Positions 1-12,827 of a stretch of 64,000 nt of DNA are shown in pieces (positions within the stretch are counted from its first letter, which is position 1; each line of letters opens with the position of its first letter). A program made the position numbers and the translations under genes. Origin of the DNA: Hemicentrotus pulcherrimus. Lineage: Eukaryota; Echinodermata; Echinoidea; Camarodonta; Strongylocentrotidae. A model generated the notes under the pieces. That model did no database searches. It saw only the letters and a program-made list of their open reading frames with translations, and was not told the origin of the DNA. Location of the stretch: the NCBI GenBank assembly GCA_003118195.1, contig BEXV01000064.1, forward strand, positions 192,735 through 256,734, in the 5' to 3' direction.

Positions 1-981
1 AGAGAGAGAGAGAGAGAGAGAGGTGGTTCAGCTTGCATTAGGGAGTAATGTAAATGCTTGAATAAAATATTGAGATTAAACTTCGTCTTTAAAAAAAGAA
101 AATGAAGGAAAAAATAAGAGGCTTAATATTCAATAAAATAACTTTTGATAACGAATAAAAGAAAATACAGTAAATAAAATAAATAAAATGTATTCATGCT
201 TTCTACATGTGTTGACTATGAGGTGTTTTACTTGTTAAAGAGTAAGGATTGAAGATTGGGGTCCAGCTCTGTGTTTGCGTCCTTCAAGATACAAGACAAA
301 TCTAGATGGTTAGTACGCAAGTAAGTAACAGCAAACTAGAGCAAAGATGAACATTGTAATGTAATACTATAATGTGGAGAGATTACACCATGTGGTATGC
401 ACACGTTTTAGAACTTGTATACATTATTAACACAAGACTGAACAAGAACTTTACTCTATGCATTCCCATTCCATGTGCAACAGGACATTGGATGTTCCTT
501 TCACTTTCATGTATGCATACAATCTGTTACAAGCAAGAAGGCCATTAATCTGTGTTAATTAACATTCCCATCGAGAGTAAGATACAGAGTGAATACTGTT
601 TGTATAAAGATGAACAATTGAAAATATTTACAAGGAATATCACATACCCGGTAGCTGCATGCTAAGTTAGTTGCACTATAAACATGATGGACAAAGAAAG
701 CGGACAAAATATACAGTTCCCCAGGTAGACAAAGGAACATCCCTTTATTTCTATTATGTACAAATGTGTAGAACAGGTGAATATGCATGTGACACCTGTT
801 CTACACATTTGTACATAATAGCAGTGAAGGGATGTTCCTTTGTCTACCTGAGGAACTGTATATTTTGTCCGCTTTCTTTGTCCGTCATGTTCATAGTGTT
901 GTGAAGAATGTTTTAATAGATGTTAAAACATTTATGTAATTCAAATTTTTTTCTCTCAAAAAGACTTATACCACATCTTAC
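1..981 (-). other. SGCE: sarcoglycan intron or 3' flank
   Basis: It starts with a (GA)n run (1-22) and carries one CACTA-like foldback element (674-898). Apart from these I see no exon or conserved motif. It should be intron sequence if the exon at 982-1031 is real. Confidence 0.5.
674..898. mobile_element. CACTA-like foldback MITE, copy 1
   Basis: The element is one long imperfect inverted repeat. It starts CACTATAAACATGATGGAC and ends GTCCGTCATGTTCATAGTG. The arms pair over about 100 bases around a loop near 780. It is flanked on both sides by the trinucleotide TTG, which fits a 3-base target duplication. CACTA termini with a 3-base duplication are the mark of CACTA (EnSpm-type) DNA transposons. 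It has no coding capacity. A second copy is at 42175-42448. Confidence 0.8.
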
Positions 982-1031
982 CTCGTGCATTGGATGGTTC
1001 AGATAATCGTCTCTTGTCCGATGCTTGGTTA
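982..1031 (-). CDS. SGCE: putative alpha/epsilon-sarcoglycan C-terminal exon
   Basis: A 50-base interval on the minus strand has a long pyrimidine tract with acceptor TAATTTCAG and a consensus donor GTAAGATG. Continuing the phase of the exon at 6203-6322 it reads S-NQASDKRRLSEPSNAR and leaves one base of a further codon, so the gene would continue below base 1. KRRLSEP looks like a basophilic kinase site. One other frame is also open across the 50 bases, so the frame is not proved by the sequence alone, and no homologue motif helps here. Another exon between 1032 and 6202 cannot be excluded. Confidence 0.5.
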
Positions 1032-2905
1032 CTGAAATTAGAAGAACAAAAAATCACTGATGGTTGCATCAAAAGACAGGATGGAAGTACAATTTTAAAA
1101 CAAAAATGAGTTTTGATTCATGCATTTTAAAAAAAAGTGAGCTTTGGGTTAAGTATTGTGTTTGGTTCAAGGTTGAAGCTCTGTTTAGCATAGGATAATT
1201 GACCTTGGACTGAGTGTTGCCTGAGATGTGTCGTATGACCACGGAGTTGGCTCAACAAGAGACAAATATGCTGGAATCTAAATGTCTGCAACAACGAAAG
1301 GAGACTGAGACAGAAGGGAAAAAAAAGAGATTAACTAATGAGACGTGCTGGGCCATTTCTAGAGCAAGGGGATGAGGGCTAATCCTGTGATGGTCTGGTT
1401 TCAATGGAAAAGGGAAGAAATGGGTTTTAGCCAACCTCTTTTGGAGTAAACCGACATTTTATAAGCCACCCTAACAAAACCAAATGTTAGGATCAAGTTA
1501 CCTGACATCAGCTTTTCACATGAAAACATGGGAGAGCATCAAATGTCATCTAGTTGGTTTAAATTACATATGACGATGTTATCTTGGTGCGATAATATCA
1601 ATTCTTTTATTTGTAGTTTATATCAAAAGTGAGAGTGGATTAAGGCAGACCCAACTGACCAAGACAAGTGTCTAGTCAGGATGAAAGGTGTAATCATACG
1701 TATGAGAATAGTCCGAGCTTCTTCAGCTCTTGAGCTCTGGAGACAGGTATCACTATAAGCTTGGAGACGGGAGAGTTTATGCTTGGTTTTACGACTGCAG
1801 AAAGGTGTACTCATAGGCATGACGTAAGTGAAAGCTTCATGCTTTAGCTGTACTAAGTTTGATACAAAAGAGTGTATAGTTTCCCTTCAAACTTTTTGAA
1901 TATTTTAGAACATTTAATTTGGAAACATGACTTTGCATCTCTCTCTAGGGGAATCAACTTTAATAATCAGTTCATGGTTAAATATCTCTGTTCCTCATTT
2001 GAAATTGCTGTACTTTGGTTGATATTTGCAAACCAACCCATAATTCTAAACGACAGCGAAACCTGTTGCTTATAGAATAAAATAAACAAAAGATGATAAT
2101 ATTAGATCACTTAGCCCTAACACAAATGAATTCAAGAGAACATCTTGATAAAATTTGTCTGTAATCAAAGACAAAAAGCAGATTGTCTTTTTACTATGAC
2201 AAAAACAATTACTATAATTGATAATCAAAAGTGAGCCAGAAAATGACTGCATAGACAAACGCCAAACAAAGCACATAAAGCGATAAAGACCGAAACTGTG
2301 TTAATGCGAATGAGTTTCAATTTGGGAAAAAGGAAGGGGGCGTGCTATGACATCTTAAGATGTGTTATGATAAGACAAAAAATAGGGCATCTTTGTGAAA
2401 CTAGTCGATCTATAACAGATGTATGATGGGTAGAATAACTGAGTCAGATATAACACTCAGTACTCAGTTCCTTGCCCTAAAGCGTTAAGATTGTAGCTTA
2501 GTTAAAGGGCAATCTTTTCCAGATAGCATGTATCATAGACACAGGTATGGAATATACCGGTATGCTCATCACAAAATAGAGGCCTACAGGTGAATATAAA
2601 TCTAAAATCAGTGAAATGGTCATGGTTATTTGAGTAAAACATCCTTTAGAAATTTCTGCAGAACACAAAATAGTGTTCATGATAAAAATTGTACCGTATT
2701 CTAAACTTAAAGCCCTAACACGTGGAGGTTTAAATGAGACAAACAGGTCTTTGCTTAAACCTAAAAAACAAACTGAAATATATTCCTTCTTACATCATGA
2801 AGTAGTTATATTCATGACCATCATAGCTTTGATATCACTTAATTTTCATTCAGGTCTCTTTCCAATCTTTGGCAAACAAGTTTCTTTGTCTTGCTCATTA
2901 CTCTA

Positions 2906-3567
2906 CAGTGTGAGTCAAAAAAAAGTTTACACCTAGAAAATTGCTAATTATTTAAAAAATCATTGATGAAATCTAAACTGTTATATGTCTTATGGAAGAG
3001 TGTTTTATCCTAAATCGTTTGGTACCATTTTTGTGTCGTTTGTGTTCACGCTTGGATGAACAGGAGACATTGTTTGCGAGAGTGCAAAAATCGAATCGCG
3101 CCAAAGTTGCCTACATGATGTTTGAATAAAACAATTGGGATGTGGGTATTAATTCGGTCTTTGCAAATCCAAATAACATCCGTAACAAAATTAACCATGC
3201 CACACATATAGAATATCGAATATCAAATATCAAAGAACATTTGTGCGCATGTGTGTGGGTGTGTGTGACTTAGCCCTTTGCAAAAAACATATGCAATGCA
3301 TTTCATTTGATACATTCAATTCATTCCCTCACTCCGCTAATCACAACATAATACATACAGAAGGCATCACTTTGGTGCAAGTCGATTTTTGCACTCTCGC
3401 AAACAATGCCACTTGTTCATTAAAGCGTGAACACATAAATTGGTACCAAATGATTTGGGATAAAACACTCTTTCATAAGATAAGATGTATAATAATTTAC
3501 TGTTCATAGATGATTTTAAAAATAATTAGCAATTTTCTAGGTGTAAACTTTTTTTTGACTCACACGG
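2906..3567. mobile_element. Tc1/mariner-like foldback element with long inverted repeats
   Basis: The left end reads CAGTGTGAGTCAAAAAAAAG after a TA, and the right end is its inverted copy before another TA (2904-2905 and 3568-3569). The arms match over about 230 bases, including the segment with GTTTGCGAGAGTGCAAAAAT and its complement. The CAGTG-type tip with TA duplication is typical of the Tc1/mariner superfamily. No transposase remains, so it is non-autonomous. Confidence 0.85.
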
Positions 3568-5119
3568 TATATGGGAGGATTGCCCGAAGGAGATGAGAAG
3601 AAACACATGAAGAGGACACACATGGGAGGAAGATAATGTGAGAGAGATTAAGACCATCATGATGGGGACAAAAGTCAAGCGGAAAACAGAGCTGAGGTTC
3701 AACTGACAGGAGCAGAGAAAATGGGAGAGAATGAGGAGAGAATTTCTAATGAATTTGATTATAAAAAGCCCTTCCTAGTTCTCAAAACTGTTTATAAAGC
3801 AAGTTAATATTGCTTATATATAGAACATTCCCTAGGTGAAATACATAGACACGCTGTATTATGTTGCTACATGAGGAAAGCCTTAGGCAAGTTTGTTATC
3901 TCTAAACATGCAGTGCAGCCCAAGCAATACACCTCACTTTTACATACATTTGTCATGTCCTGTTCAGGTTTAGAATGAATTACACCTAAGCTGAGCTTTT
4001 CATAATTAGTCAATCAATAGAGTCCTAGATTGGAAGATCTAGGTTAGATAAAAGGACGAGGTAAGAACCGATTCCATAGATTGGTAAATCCAGCGCTCAT
4101 TTCCTCCTTTCACTAATCTGCTCCTCCCCTGTGACTCCCTCTCATCCTCCCTCTCATCCTTATACAAGTCAAGACATATGGGTCAAGATTACATCATCAA
4201 TACTTTCTTTTGATTTGTTTCTTGGCTCTAATTTCTCGTTATCGCCCATATGCCCGGATGTAGCCTCTTGGACGTATTTTCGAGCCACTTTCAGGACTTA
4301 CATACTTCTTATGTGTACAGCGGCGCACTGGGTACACAACGTATGATGTTACTACGTATGTTTCTGAAAGCTATTTTTAAGTCCTAGTGTAAAACAAGTT
4401 CTACACACCATTCAATATTTTAACTATACGCTCTAAATCAAACTACTCAGTCTGTGCCTGATCACCCATCCCCCTTCTTAGCACAAGCTTTATAAGAAAG
4501 TTTGATGCTGTCGTCATGGTGATGACAGCCAGAGCCCAGACTCCAAGTCTAATCCTTTCATCCTGTCCTAGCCAATTGGTCAAACGCTTGATGACATACG
4601 TGAGATTAACACAAAGATTCACTACTTCCTAGGGTACCATGTGTAACAAGCACCTTTAAACAACATCTTTGAACCCGAGGAGAAAGGCTGTAAATTGCAA
4701 ACATTTGTAATGATCTTGAATTATTGATACATTTTGACAGTATCTTCAAGTTCAAATCAATGATATGCACACATTTGGTAAAAACCAAGGAACATCTTGA
4801 TCATGGTTTACTGTCTGTGAGATATCAGTCATTCTTATAATGAGTGTATATGCTTAAATTTGATTAAAAACACTGTTCAGAATCATTCTTACTCACATAG
4901 AATTCACTCACTAAATTCCATGTATAAATCTTTAGACTGACATCTTTGATAGTACAATGAAATGCTGAAATAGTATGATGTAAGAGGAAGGATTAATTCT
5001 GTCTGAGTAGTGAGGCACATGGATGTTTTCTGTCAGTAAACATGGATCATGCTGAGTCATATACAGTGACATCCCTCTCTGTTCTACCATATGACATAAT
5101 CAGACCTTGAGTAATAACC

Positions 5120-5823
5120 ATGCAATTGTCCCAGAAAAAACAAAACCAAGAATTATTAATGTTTTATCAAAACTTAGACACAATTATAATTAATAAATGA
5201 CACATATTTGTGAAGCTTAGATCCTCCTCTTTCATTTGAAGCAACTCATATGATGCATATCTCAAGCATGAGTGATTAAAAACAAATTGAAGAGAGGGTA
5301 CCAAAAAGTCATTTGGCAGCAGTATCTGAATGTCAAACAGAAAATCACATTTCTAGAAAGTTCATTTTCTGTCCTTTCATATGACACCTCAATCAAAAAA
5401 AAATGAGCCAGGAATAGCAAAGTTCTTTTTATTAAATGTAATGCTTGTATTTCCATAATTTGATTAAACGAATTCGTTTTCACTGGCTGCCTGCCGTAGC
5501 ACCAAACATGGCTGATCGTCAACGAGAAGGAGTTCAGTCTTTTGCCAACTCGTGTGTTGCTATGGCAGGCAGCCAGTGAAAACGAATTCGTGTAATCAAA
5601 TTATGGAAATGCAAGCATTACTTTTAACAAACAGAACTTTTTGGTACCCTCTCTCCAAATTGTTTTTAATCACTCATGCATGAAATATGCATCATATGTG
5701 TTGCATTAAATGAAAGAGGAGAATCTAAGCTTTACAAATATGTGTCATTTATTAATTATAATTGTGATTAAGTTATGATAAAACATTGTTATTTCTTGGT
5801 TTCGTTTTTTCTGGGACGCACTG
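5120..5823. mobile_element. mariner-like foldback element
   Basis: The right end reads, on the reverse strand, CAGTGCGTCCCAGAAAAAAC next to a TA. The left end (from about 5120) is a decayed copy, GTCCCAGAAAAAACAAAACC. The inner sequence forms a long inverted repeat: the segment around 5460-5495 with ACGAATTCGTTTTCACTGGC reappears complemented at 5565-5595. The centre lies near 5530. Both arms contain further matching blocks such as GAGAGGGTACC and TGACACATATTTGTG. The left boundary is approximate. Confidence 0.8.
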
Positions 5824-6202
5824 TATATCCGCTAGTAGTTACTTAAAATCAACTAGAATTCTGCAAAGACCAGTCACATCAAATGAACAACTTATTTTTA
5901 AAAGAACCATCCAAATCTTGATCATTATAAAATGTCTGCTTACAAAATCTATACGATCTTTAAAAAAGCTGACATTTAAATGTCTCCAATATTTAACTAG
6001 GGTGTACATGCACTCAATCCAAATTGATCAATTCTATTTCAAAGTGAGCAGAAAGATATCAAATAATTACATCACAATCTTCACTGTGATTACATGTATA
6101 TAAAGTAGATGCAGAAGTTGCATTAGAGGAGATTTCAATGACAATGTTTGTGAACATGGTGAAGTAATAAACAGAAAGAAATGCAGCTAATATAAGACCC
6201 AC

Positions 6203-6322
6203 CTGAAGCTGGTCTCCCGATGTTTGTGAGGGTGGGGTGGTGTCCTGTAGGGGGGTGGGGTAGCCATACCACGATGGTTGACTTGAGGGGTGCTGCTGGC
6301 CCATGGGTACTCATCATACCCC
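6203..6322 (-). CDS. SGCE: alpha/epsilon-sarcoglycan exon (distal cytoplasmic tail)
   Basis: This 120-base exon (1+39x3+2) lies between acceptor TTTTACAG and donor GTGGGT. It completes the Arg codon of the previous exon and encodes GYDEYPWASSTPQVNHRGMA, TPPPYRTPPHPHKHRETSF and two bases of a Ser or Arg codon. It is proline-rich with a PPPY motif, which could bind WW domains; this is inference. If the donor is not used, the frame runs on as RWVLY and stops at a TAG, giving a shorter tail. I prefer splicing to 982-1031, because the donor fits the consensus and the phase matches. The tail is poorly conserved between phyla, so the call rests on phase, splice sites and position. Confidence 0.75.
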
Positions 6323-9300
6323 CTGTAAAACGACAACAAAACAAAAGTGGTACTGATAACATTAACAGACAACTAGTTATCCTATTTCTACTCATCAATG
6401 AATTGATGTAAATGACAATAAGCGAGTTCGTAATTAGGATTTGTGCATGTGCAGATAAAGGTCATTCGTACCCAAATTGTAAAACCATTGAGACGAATAC
6501 TTGTATCGTGCTCATGAAAGTTATGTAATTAGTATTCATGTATGTACCGGCAGTACATTTATCTGATACACAGGTGGAAGTACTCTTCTCAAGAGGGCAA
6601 ACAAAAGGTATTCATGAAGCACCTCCATCACTTCGACAGTGATTATTCTAAAATGCACGAGTGGGACGTATCCATAGTGTAAAAGAACTGTGGATATTTG
6701 GGGGTTTTGTGGTCCGGAGCTATTTACAAACTGGCTCATTGACAAGTCAATACTTGTACATGATCATACATATACATGTAGGGAATATGATTGTCAGGAC
6801 TATCTTGTTTGTAATAGCTTTAATTTTGAAAATAATATTCATATGATTAGCTTTATGTTCCATCTAGTATAAGAAACTCAGTACACACATAGCTCACATG
6901 AATTAGTGTGATAAATGAATCAGACACAAACTGGTGCTTTACATTAAAGTGTAAAAAGTATCTGGATGAGAAAAAAATGTAAATGTTCCTTAACGAAAAG
7001 ACACCTGAAAAGTCATGAGAAATGGAACTATACCTACACATCACCTGTATTATTTCAATTTGATTTATCATGTCCTTAATGAATGAAGACACCTTACACT
7101 AATCAAGGATACAATTACTCATCTGGTTTATGCCAAAGGAAGTAATTTATAAGGACACATTGCATCATTCTAGATTCATTCCTACGACCCTAGTGAAGGG
7201 CAGGGTAGAGTGGACAGATGGCTAGCTGCAGTGGTCATCCGTCAACAACTATTTTTCTGTCAAATTAACCCAATAATTTGGCATGGAGTGTGAAGCAATA
7301 TGATGACATCCTGTCTGGGTCACTCTGACTTCATGGACAAGAACATGATGACAAAAGAAAAGCTAACGAGAGAGAAATATGAAGTGAACTCTTAGAAGAG
7401 GACAATCAGTATGTAGATAGTGAACGCAAGGAGAAAGTGGCATGATATATTTTCAAAGCTGAGGGGAAAGAGCCATGTGGATTAAGACATTGGAATGGTG
7501 GGATTTTACAAAGTAAGTTCATTTCAATATCAGGCATGCACTTGGAACTTGAGCAGGTATAGTTGGTTTATTTTCTTTAATATTTCCGATCTTTTAGAAC
7601 TTTTGGAACTATTTGAGGCTACTAAGTCATCTAGACAGAAACAGACTACCGTATGCTAAAAAAATACACAGCATTGTTATATTGTTGATATATTGTAACA
7701 ATGGATTCATTAGTGTATGTGCGTGGTATACATGCATGGTCATGTACAGAGGTATGAGATTGAATTAAATTCAGAATGTAACTTGCAGCGAGTTGACATT
7801 TCATATTAAAAAAGATGTCTGATCTGCGTGTACTATATCAATAGAGAAGTTTGAACTCGGTGAGATGTATAATGTTGGTCTGCCGGCGAATTATTTTTTC
7901 ATCGAACTGTGTCTTTTTATCCGCTGTGACAAATTTGAGAGAGAGACTACAACTATAATACTTGTCTTTTCTCGAAGTTTTACTAGTAATCATTAAAAAT
8001 CATTGTCATTGACAACCTTCCTATAATATCAGCAATTACGACACACCGAATAGTTGCACACTGGGGTTGCATATAGTTTCATATAGCTATGATGCTGATT
8101 ATAGTCTTGACGAAATAAACCATATATTTTTGAGGTCAAGGAAAATGACTATGTGCACATGTGCAGATATAGAAAGTTAGTAGGAAAATTAGTCCCAAGC
8201 CCAGGGTTTATAGGGTTGAATTTGTAGACATTGGCACATTGGCATTAATGTATTTGTTGGTAATTGGTGGATAGTTTTGTTGGTAATCAGTGGCCTCTAC
8301 ACCCCCACCCAACCAGAATAGGTCTAGCGACCCCCCCTGGGTGTGAAGCCAAGTTAACATGGCATAAACAAGTTTCACAGGAACATTAACACCTGTATGC
8401 TTATCAACAAAGAACACAAACTGTATTAATTAATTTCTTTTAATCCCTCAATTATTCTGAAAGTTGTATGCCAAGGTATAATTTTCAAGGATTAAGCTTT
8501 GCCAAGTTGAAATTGATTAAATTCTATCAAAGGTAACTTTCAGTTTGAGAGGGAGAATGAGAGAGAAAAAGATGGAAGAGATATAGGAGAACAAAGAAAA
8601 TATTTAAGTAATGAGAAAGAGATGTAAAAGAGTGTAAGAATGAGAGGATGTATGATAGGTAAGTAAAGCGAGCAAGGGGAGAGAACAAGAAACTGTTCAG
8701 AAGGACTGATGTGGTAGGTGCAAAGCAATCTTGTGGCATCTCTAGTAGCTTTGTGGCAACAATTATGTGTCCAATATTAAAAGTAATAACAGTAGCAATT
8801 ATAAAGCATCATTTCCACTGGGTACAAAGGGCTCTAGCTGCAATGCATGTCCATTTTAAAATAAGAGTAACAATCCTTTAATACAGCTAGGCCTCTTTAT
8901 TATGAAAGTGTGACCGGAACAGGTGACTCTTCATTTAACATTTAAACACAATACAGCTGATGGGGATCGACACAGGGACATAGGGACGTTTCAGACACCA
9001 CTCATTACACTGTATTGCAATAGTGGAATGTTCACAATCAAACAGAGTGAGTCATTAGATTACATGGAATTAAGTGAGGGAAACGTCCAAAGACAGAAAA
9101 GGATGGTCTAGCTGACCAGATACATGTATGTTTATAAGGAAAGTTTCTGTAAACTCATCATTAATTGAAAAAAAATGTAATAAATACTCTGAAAAATCTT
9201 CTGCTTTTATGTCCTTTAATTCGTTCATCATCATGTAACAGTAATTGTTTGGATATAAATAGTCACAGAATGAATAATTTGCTCTACAAGGTTGAGAGGA

Positions 9301-12300
9301 GACATACACTTGTTTAACCATTTAATGAGGAGAAGAGTGAGATACAGTAGTAAGAGACAACAGAAGAGATAGGGGGTCAATTCCACATTACAACCATCAA
9401 AATCAGTCTCATGAAGTTATGTGAAAAGGTAATATCATATTTACTCTTTTATCTACACTAATGAGCCTCCAGCATCAATTTGTGCGGATTTAATACATTT
9501 TCCACATTGACTAATTTTATATTATTGTTATTGGTGAAACAGGACTGATCTCTACAAGTGAGAATGATAATGGAAGGAGTGCAGAGAGGAAAAAATGTAA
9601 AAGATTAGGAGAAGATTGAAATACAAGAAAAAGGATACAAGAGAAAGGTTTTACACAATTGAAAGTTGTAGTATATGAACTTCTAACGGGAAAATCAGGC
9701 TGATTAATCCACTGCATCTGTTACCTTTTCAATATTATTGAAACCTAGTTAGTGAAACCTGTCTAATAAGACCACCCAACGGAGATAAGAAAAGTGGTCT
9801 GTGTAGACAGGTTCATTTAGTTCAGGTTTCAATGACAAAACATTTTCAAGGGAAACAAAAAATGTAGTCTTTGTAGACAGGTGGTAGCTAAACCAGGTTT
9901 GACTGTATGAACAAAAACCCTTACAAGAAATGCCCTACTAAAATATAGTTATTTGCTTGAAGAATTTAACCATTAGTACCAAAAGAGCAATGAGACCTGA
10001 AATGTTGGCAATAATTGGCATGCATCAAGCTACTACTGAGACTGCTTTATACAATCACTTTTACCACCATATGCTATCTATCAATCCATTGAGTAGGCCT
10101 ACAGAAACAGGATGGTCCCTGTAAAGCCTACGCGAATGAGAGAACACATTAGTTAATTGGTTTAACATGATAGACTCTGCTTCTCTCTATTTAATACGTT
10201 TGCTCTATTATCCTTCATTAACAATTATAGAGTTACATTTTATATCACTTTTAACAGGTACATGTAGAACCCCTCCCCCCCCTAGAAGTCCCACCTTCAC
10301 ACAACCATTTTACAACCTGCCCTACACACATACAGGAAGCCACCACAGGAGCTGGATCTGTTTTCAAACTTTCATGGCCTTTCCAGCTTGGGAAGCACTC
10401 CCGGTTACCCCTAAACCAATCCCAATTCAGTTTTTATCTCTCTAATACATTTTCAAGGCTTTCATCCTTTCCTGCCTACCTTGATATTAATCCTATCATC
10501 GCTGAGTGATATCATATTCAGTCTGTATCAAATATTGAAATATGTGGCTTGGGATCCAATGGCTTAAAATACAAGCCTCATTGCAATAATTTCAATCTAT
10601 ACGTGATTATTTTAACAGAGAGATATATATACATGTCTTTATGAGCATTTATTGGTCAAGCTATGCGATGTGTTCCTATATCATTGAGCACAAAATTTGG
10701 ACATCAATACCCAGGGAAAATTATTGTTCTGTCAACAGAAATGATATTACTTTATATTCAACACATGAGCTGCGACACCAGATCCAAAATTATACTTCAA
10801 TGTACTTTTGCGGATAAGGATCATAAACAATTCACTGAGGCATCGCTTCCATATGTCTTACATATGACAAGAGTCATAGAGCTTAGATCTAAATTAGGTA
10901 TGTCTTGGTTATTCTCTTTGATCTCTAGAAACTTCATGATGGATGACAGAAGCTAAGGAAACATGTGGAAAAGCATCAAGCATGGACAACCTAATCTCCA
11001 TGGAAACGAACATCTTCCAGGCAATCAGCCGACATTACAAATGGTAACACAGGACTGTTTGGGCGCAACTGGCGGTACATCAACCAATTAAAGCGATAGC
11101 AGTGATGTGGTGAATATGAACGTTATAGTGACTTCACTGTGACTGAAAGTCTACTTTGGATGTCCCATGAAGCCCCTGATTGCTATAGAGACCAATGTCT
11201 GGTTGAGCAATAGACAGAAGTACATTTAGATGTATCTCTTGCATTAACTTAATCTGTGCTGTTATCAACAAGGAGATAATGCAATATTGGTGATTTTTCA
11301 AGAGTATTTTGGTCATTTAATTGGCATGGGAAGAGGAATGACTAAACTTCATGTAATTGCAAAATCAAACAACTATTAATAAAACCACTTCAATATACCC
11401 TTCAGTTGATAAATCTCCAGCATATTTACCAAATGACTATTCTAATCTGGTAAAGGATAAACAGATTTGCCTTTTTGTGATATGCCGCTAATGATTTCTC
11501 CTCAGATACATTATAAAAGTTAATTTTGTTCAATGTTTTTGTCATTAAAAAAAACCTTTAATATACTTGTAGAACTACTTTAATAATTTAAGCGGTATGC
11601 AAAATTGGTGAGGGATATTTGTGATAAATCTCTGATAATCCTAACAGTATGAATTCACACATACAGGACTATTGGCTTCCATAGGTAAAATTGATGAAGT
11701 ATATGACACACAGTAGGGTAACCATGAAGCAAACAAAGACCTGTATGTAAATCTCCTTAGGATCAATAGCAGATGAAGAAGATCAGAATCATGGCAAACT
11801 AGCTTGTTTTTTCCCAACCCAAGGGTAACAAGATTTGATCCCGCTATTTAAAAGCTTTCTAAAGATCAGGAATTTCCTCAGGTCATGATCATTATTAGAT
11901 AATCAAGGATACATACCTCCACGTATGTAATAGGCAAATGGTTAATTACTTCATACTTGATACTTGTTAGTATACATGTAGGTGCAATTAAGTCCTTTTC
12001 TTCAAAACAATGACAAACCGACTAAAAACTTGCAATGTCACTGAATGATTACACAGTGATATATGTACAGTAGGGCCTACTGATAGCCTGAATGCACACA
12101 TTTCCAAACAGGTAGAGCAATTTGGTTTGTTTGTAATATAACAATTGCCCATTTCTGAAGGACTGGAAGAAGAAAAAAAAACAACAATCTGTAGAGCTTC
12201 TTCTTCAAGATGACTAAGAACTTCATAGTTTCTTTGATAGAAAATAGAGAAAAAAGAGAAATTGAAGAGCAGAAGGATCTGGAATAAATAACTAATTTGA

Positions 12301-12677
12301 GCAGATATGATATCACGTATCACAGATGTAAGATGTCTCAGATTGCTGTGTTCTACTGATCAAATAGAGAGAGAAAAAAGAGTTTTAAGCAGGAATCACG
12401 CAGGAAATACAGATGATCATGACATACAGACCAATGACTGTCTAAGGATTGCAAGGTTCATCGATCTTCAACAGAGTGCATGAATTCATTCAAGGAAGTG
12501 TGAAGGATAAGTTACGGCAGGAGGAAAAATATATTTAATAGGAGTGAATATGTGAGAGCATTTTTATCAGACACTTAAGAGATATAACATTTATTGGAAA
12601 GATGGACAGATTAACTTTGAATGGAATTTCAAATCATTCTAGGATACCGGTAATACATTTTTACAAAAAGTTTTTAC
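6323..12677 (-). other. SGCE: sarcoglycan intron
   Basis: It contains one dispersed terminal-inverted-repeat element (about 9753-9907), C-rich patches near 8305-8335 and 10265-10285, and otherwise unremarkable AT-rich sequence. I found no exon in it. Confidence 0.6.
9753..9907. mobile_element. dispersed MITE, copy 1 (AAACCTG...CAGGTTTGACTGTA)
   Basis: The segment begins GAAACCTGTCTAATAAGACC and ends CAGGTTTGACTGTA. Inside are repeated phrases of the type GTCTNTGTAGACAGGT. A related copy with the same ends is at 35802-35986. The ends are inverted (AAACCTG against CAGGTTT) and the outer TACAGT is like mariner tips. Family assignment is uncertain. Confidence 0.55.
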
Positions 12678-12827
12678 CTGGAACGAGAGTGTGACCTTTG
12701 ACTTCCGACAGTCGGAGTGCCAATTGGAGTAAGCGTTGCTACGGAAGCAGTACCATCACGTCGGTTGGACATTGTACGGAGGTCGCGACACGCCTGACGT
12801 AACGTCCTATGATGGGTCAGCTGCAGT
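12678..12827 (-). CDS. SGCE: alpha/epsilon-sarcoglycan exon (cytoplasmic tail, QLxHH motif)
   Basis: This 150-base exon (1+49x3+2) begins after acceptor CTTCCAG and ends before donor GTAAAAAC. It encodes LQLTHHRTLRQACRDLRTMS, NRRDGTASVATLTPIGTPTV and GSQRSHSRS. The first part aligns with the conserved cytoplasmic segment of epsilon/alpha-sarcoglycan (an IQLVHH...KELRDMS...PLSTLP pattern). The end is rich in Ser and Arg (SQRSHSRSR), which could be a phosphorylation or basic-motif site; this is inference. The sequence is richer in CpG than the surrounding intron, as expected of coding DNA here. Confidence 0.93.

Larger units (their letters stand above)
1032..6202 (-). other. SGCE: sarcoglycan intron
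   Basis: The intron holds two Tc1/mariner-like foldback elements (2906-3567 and 5120-5823). Open frames in it are arms of these elements or chance. I see no further exon that fits the phase. Confidence 0.6.

Noticed and set aside
5786..6103. 105-residue plus-strand frame
   Set aside because: It starts inside the end of a mariner-like foldback and continues in intron sequence. No domain or splice support.
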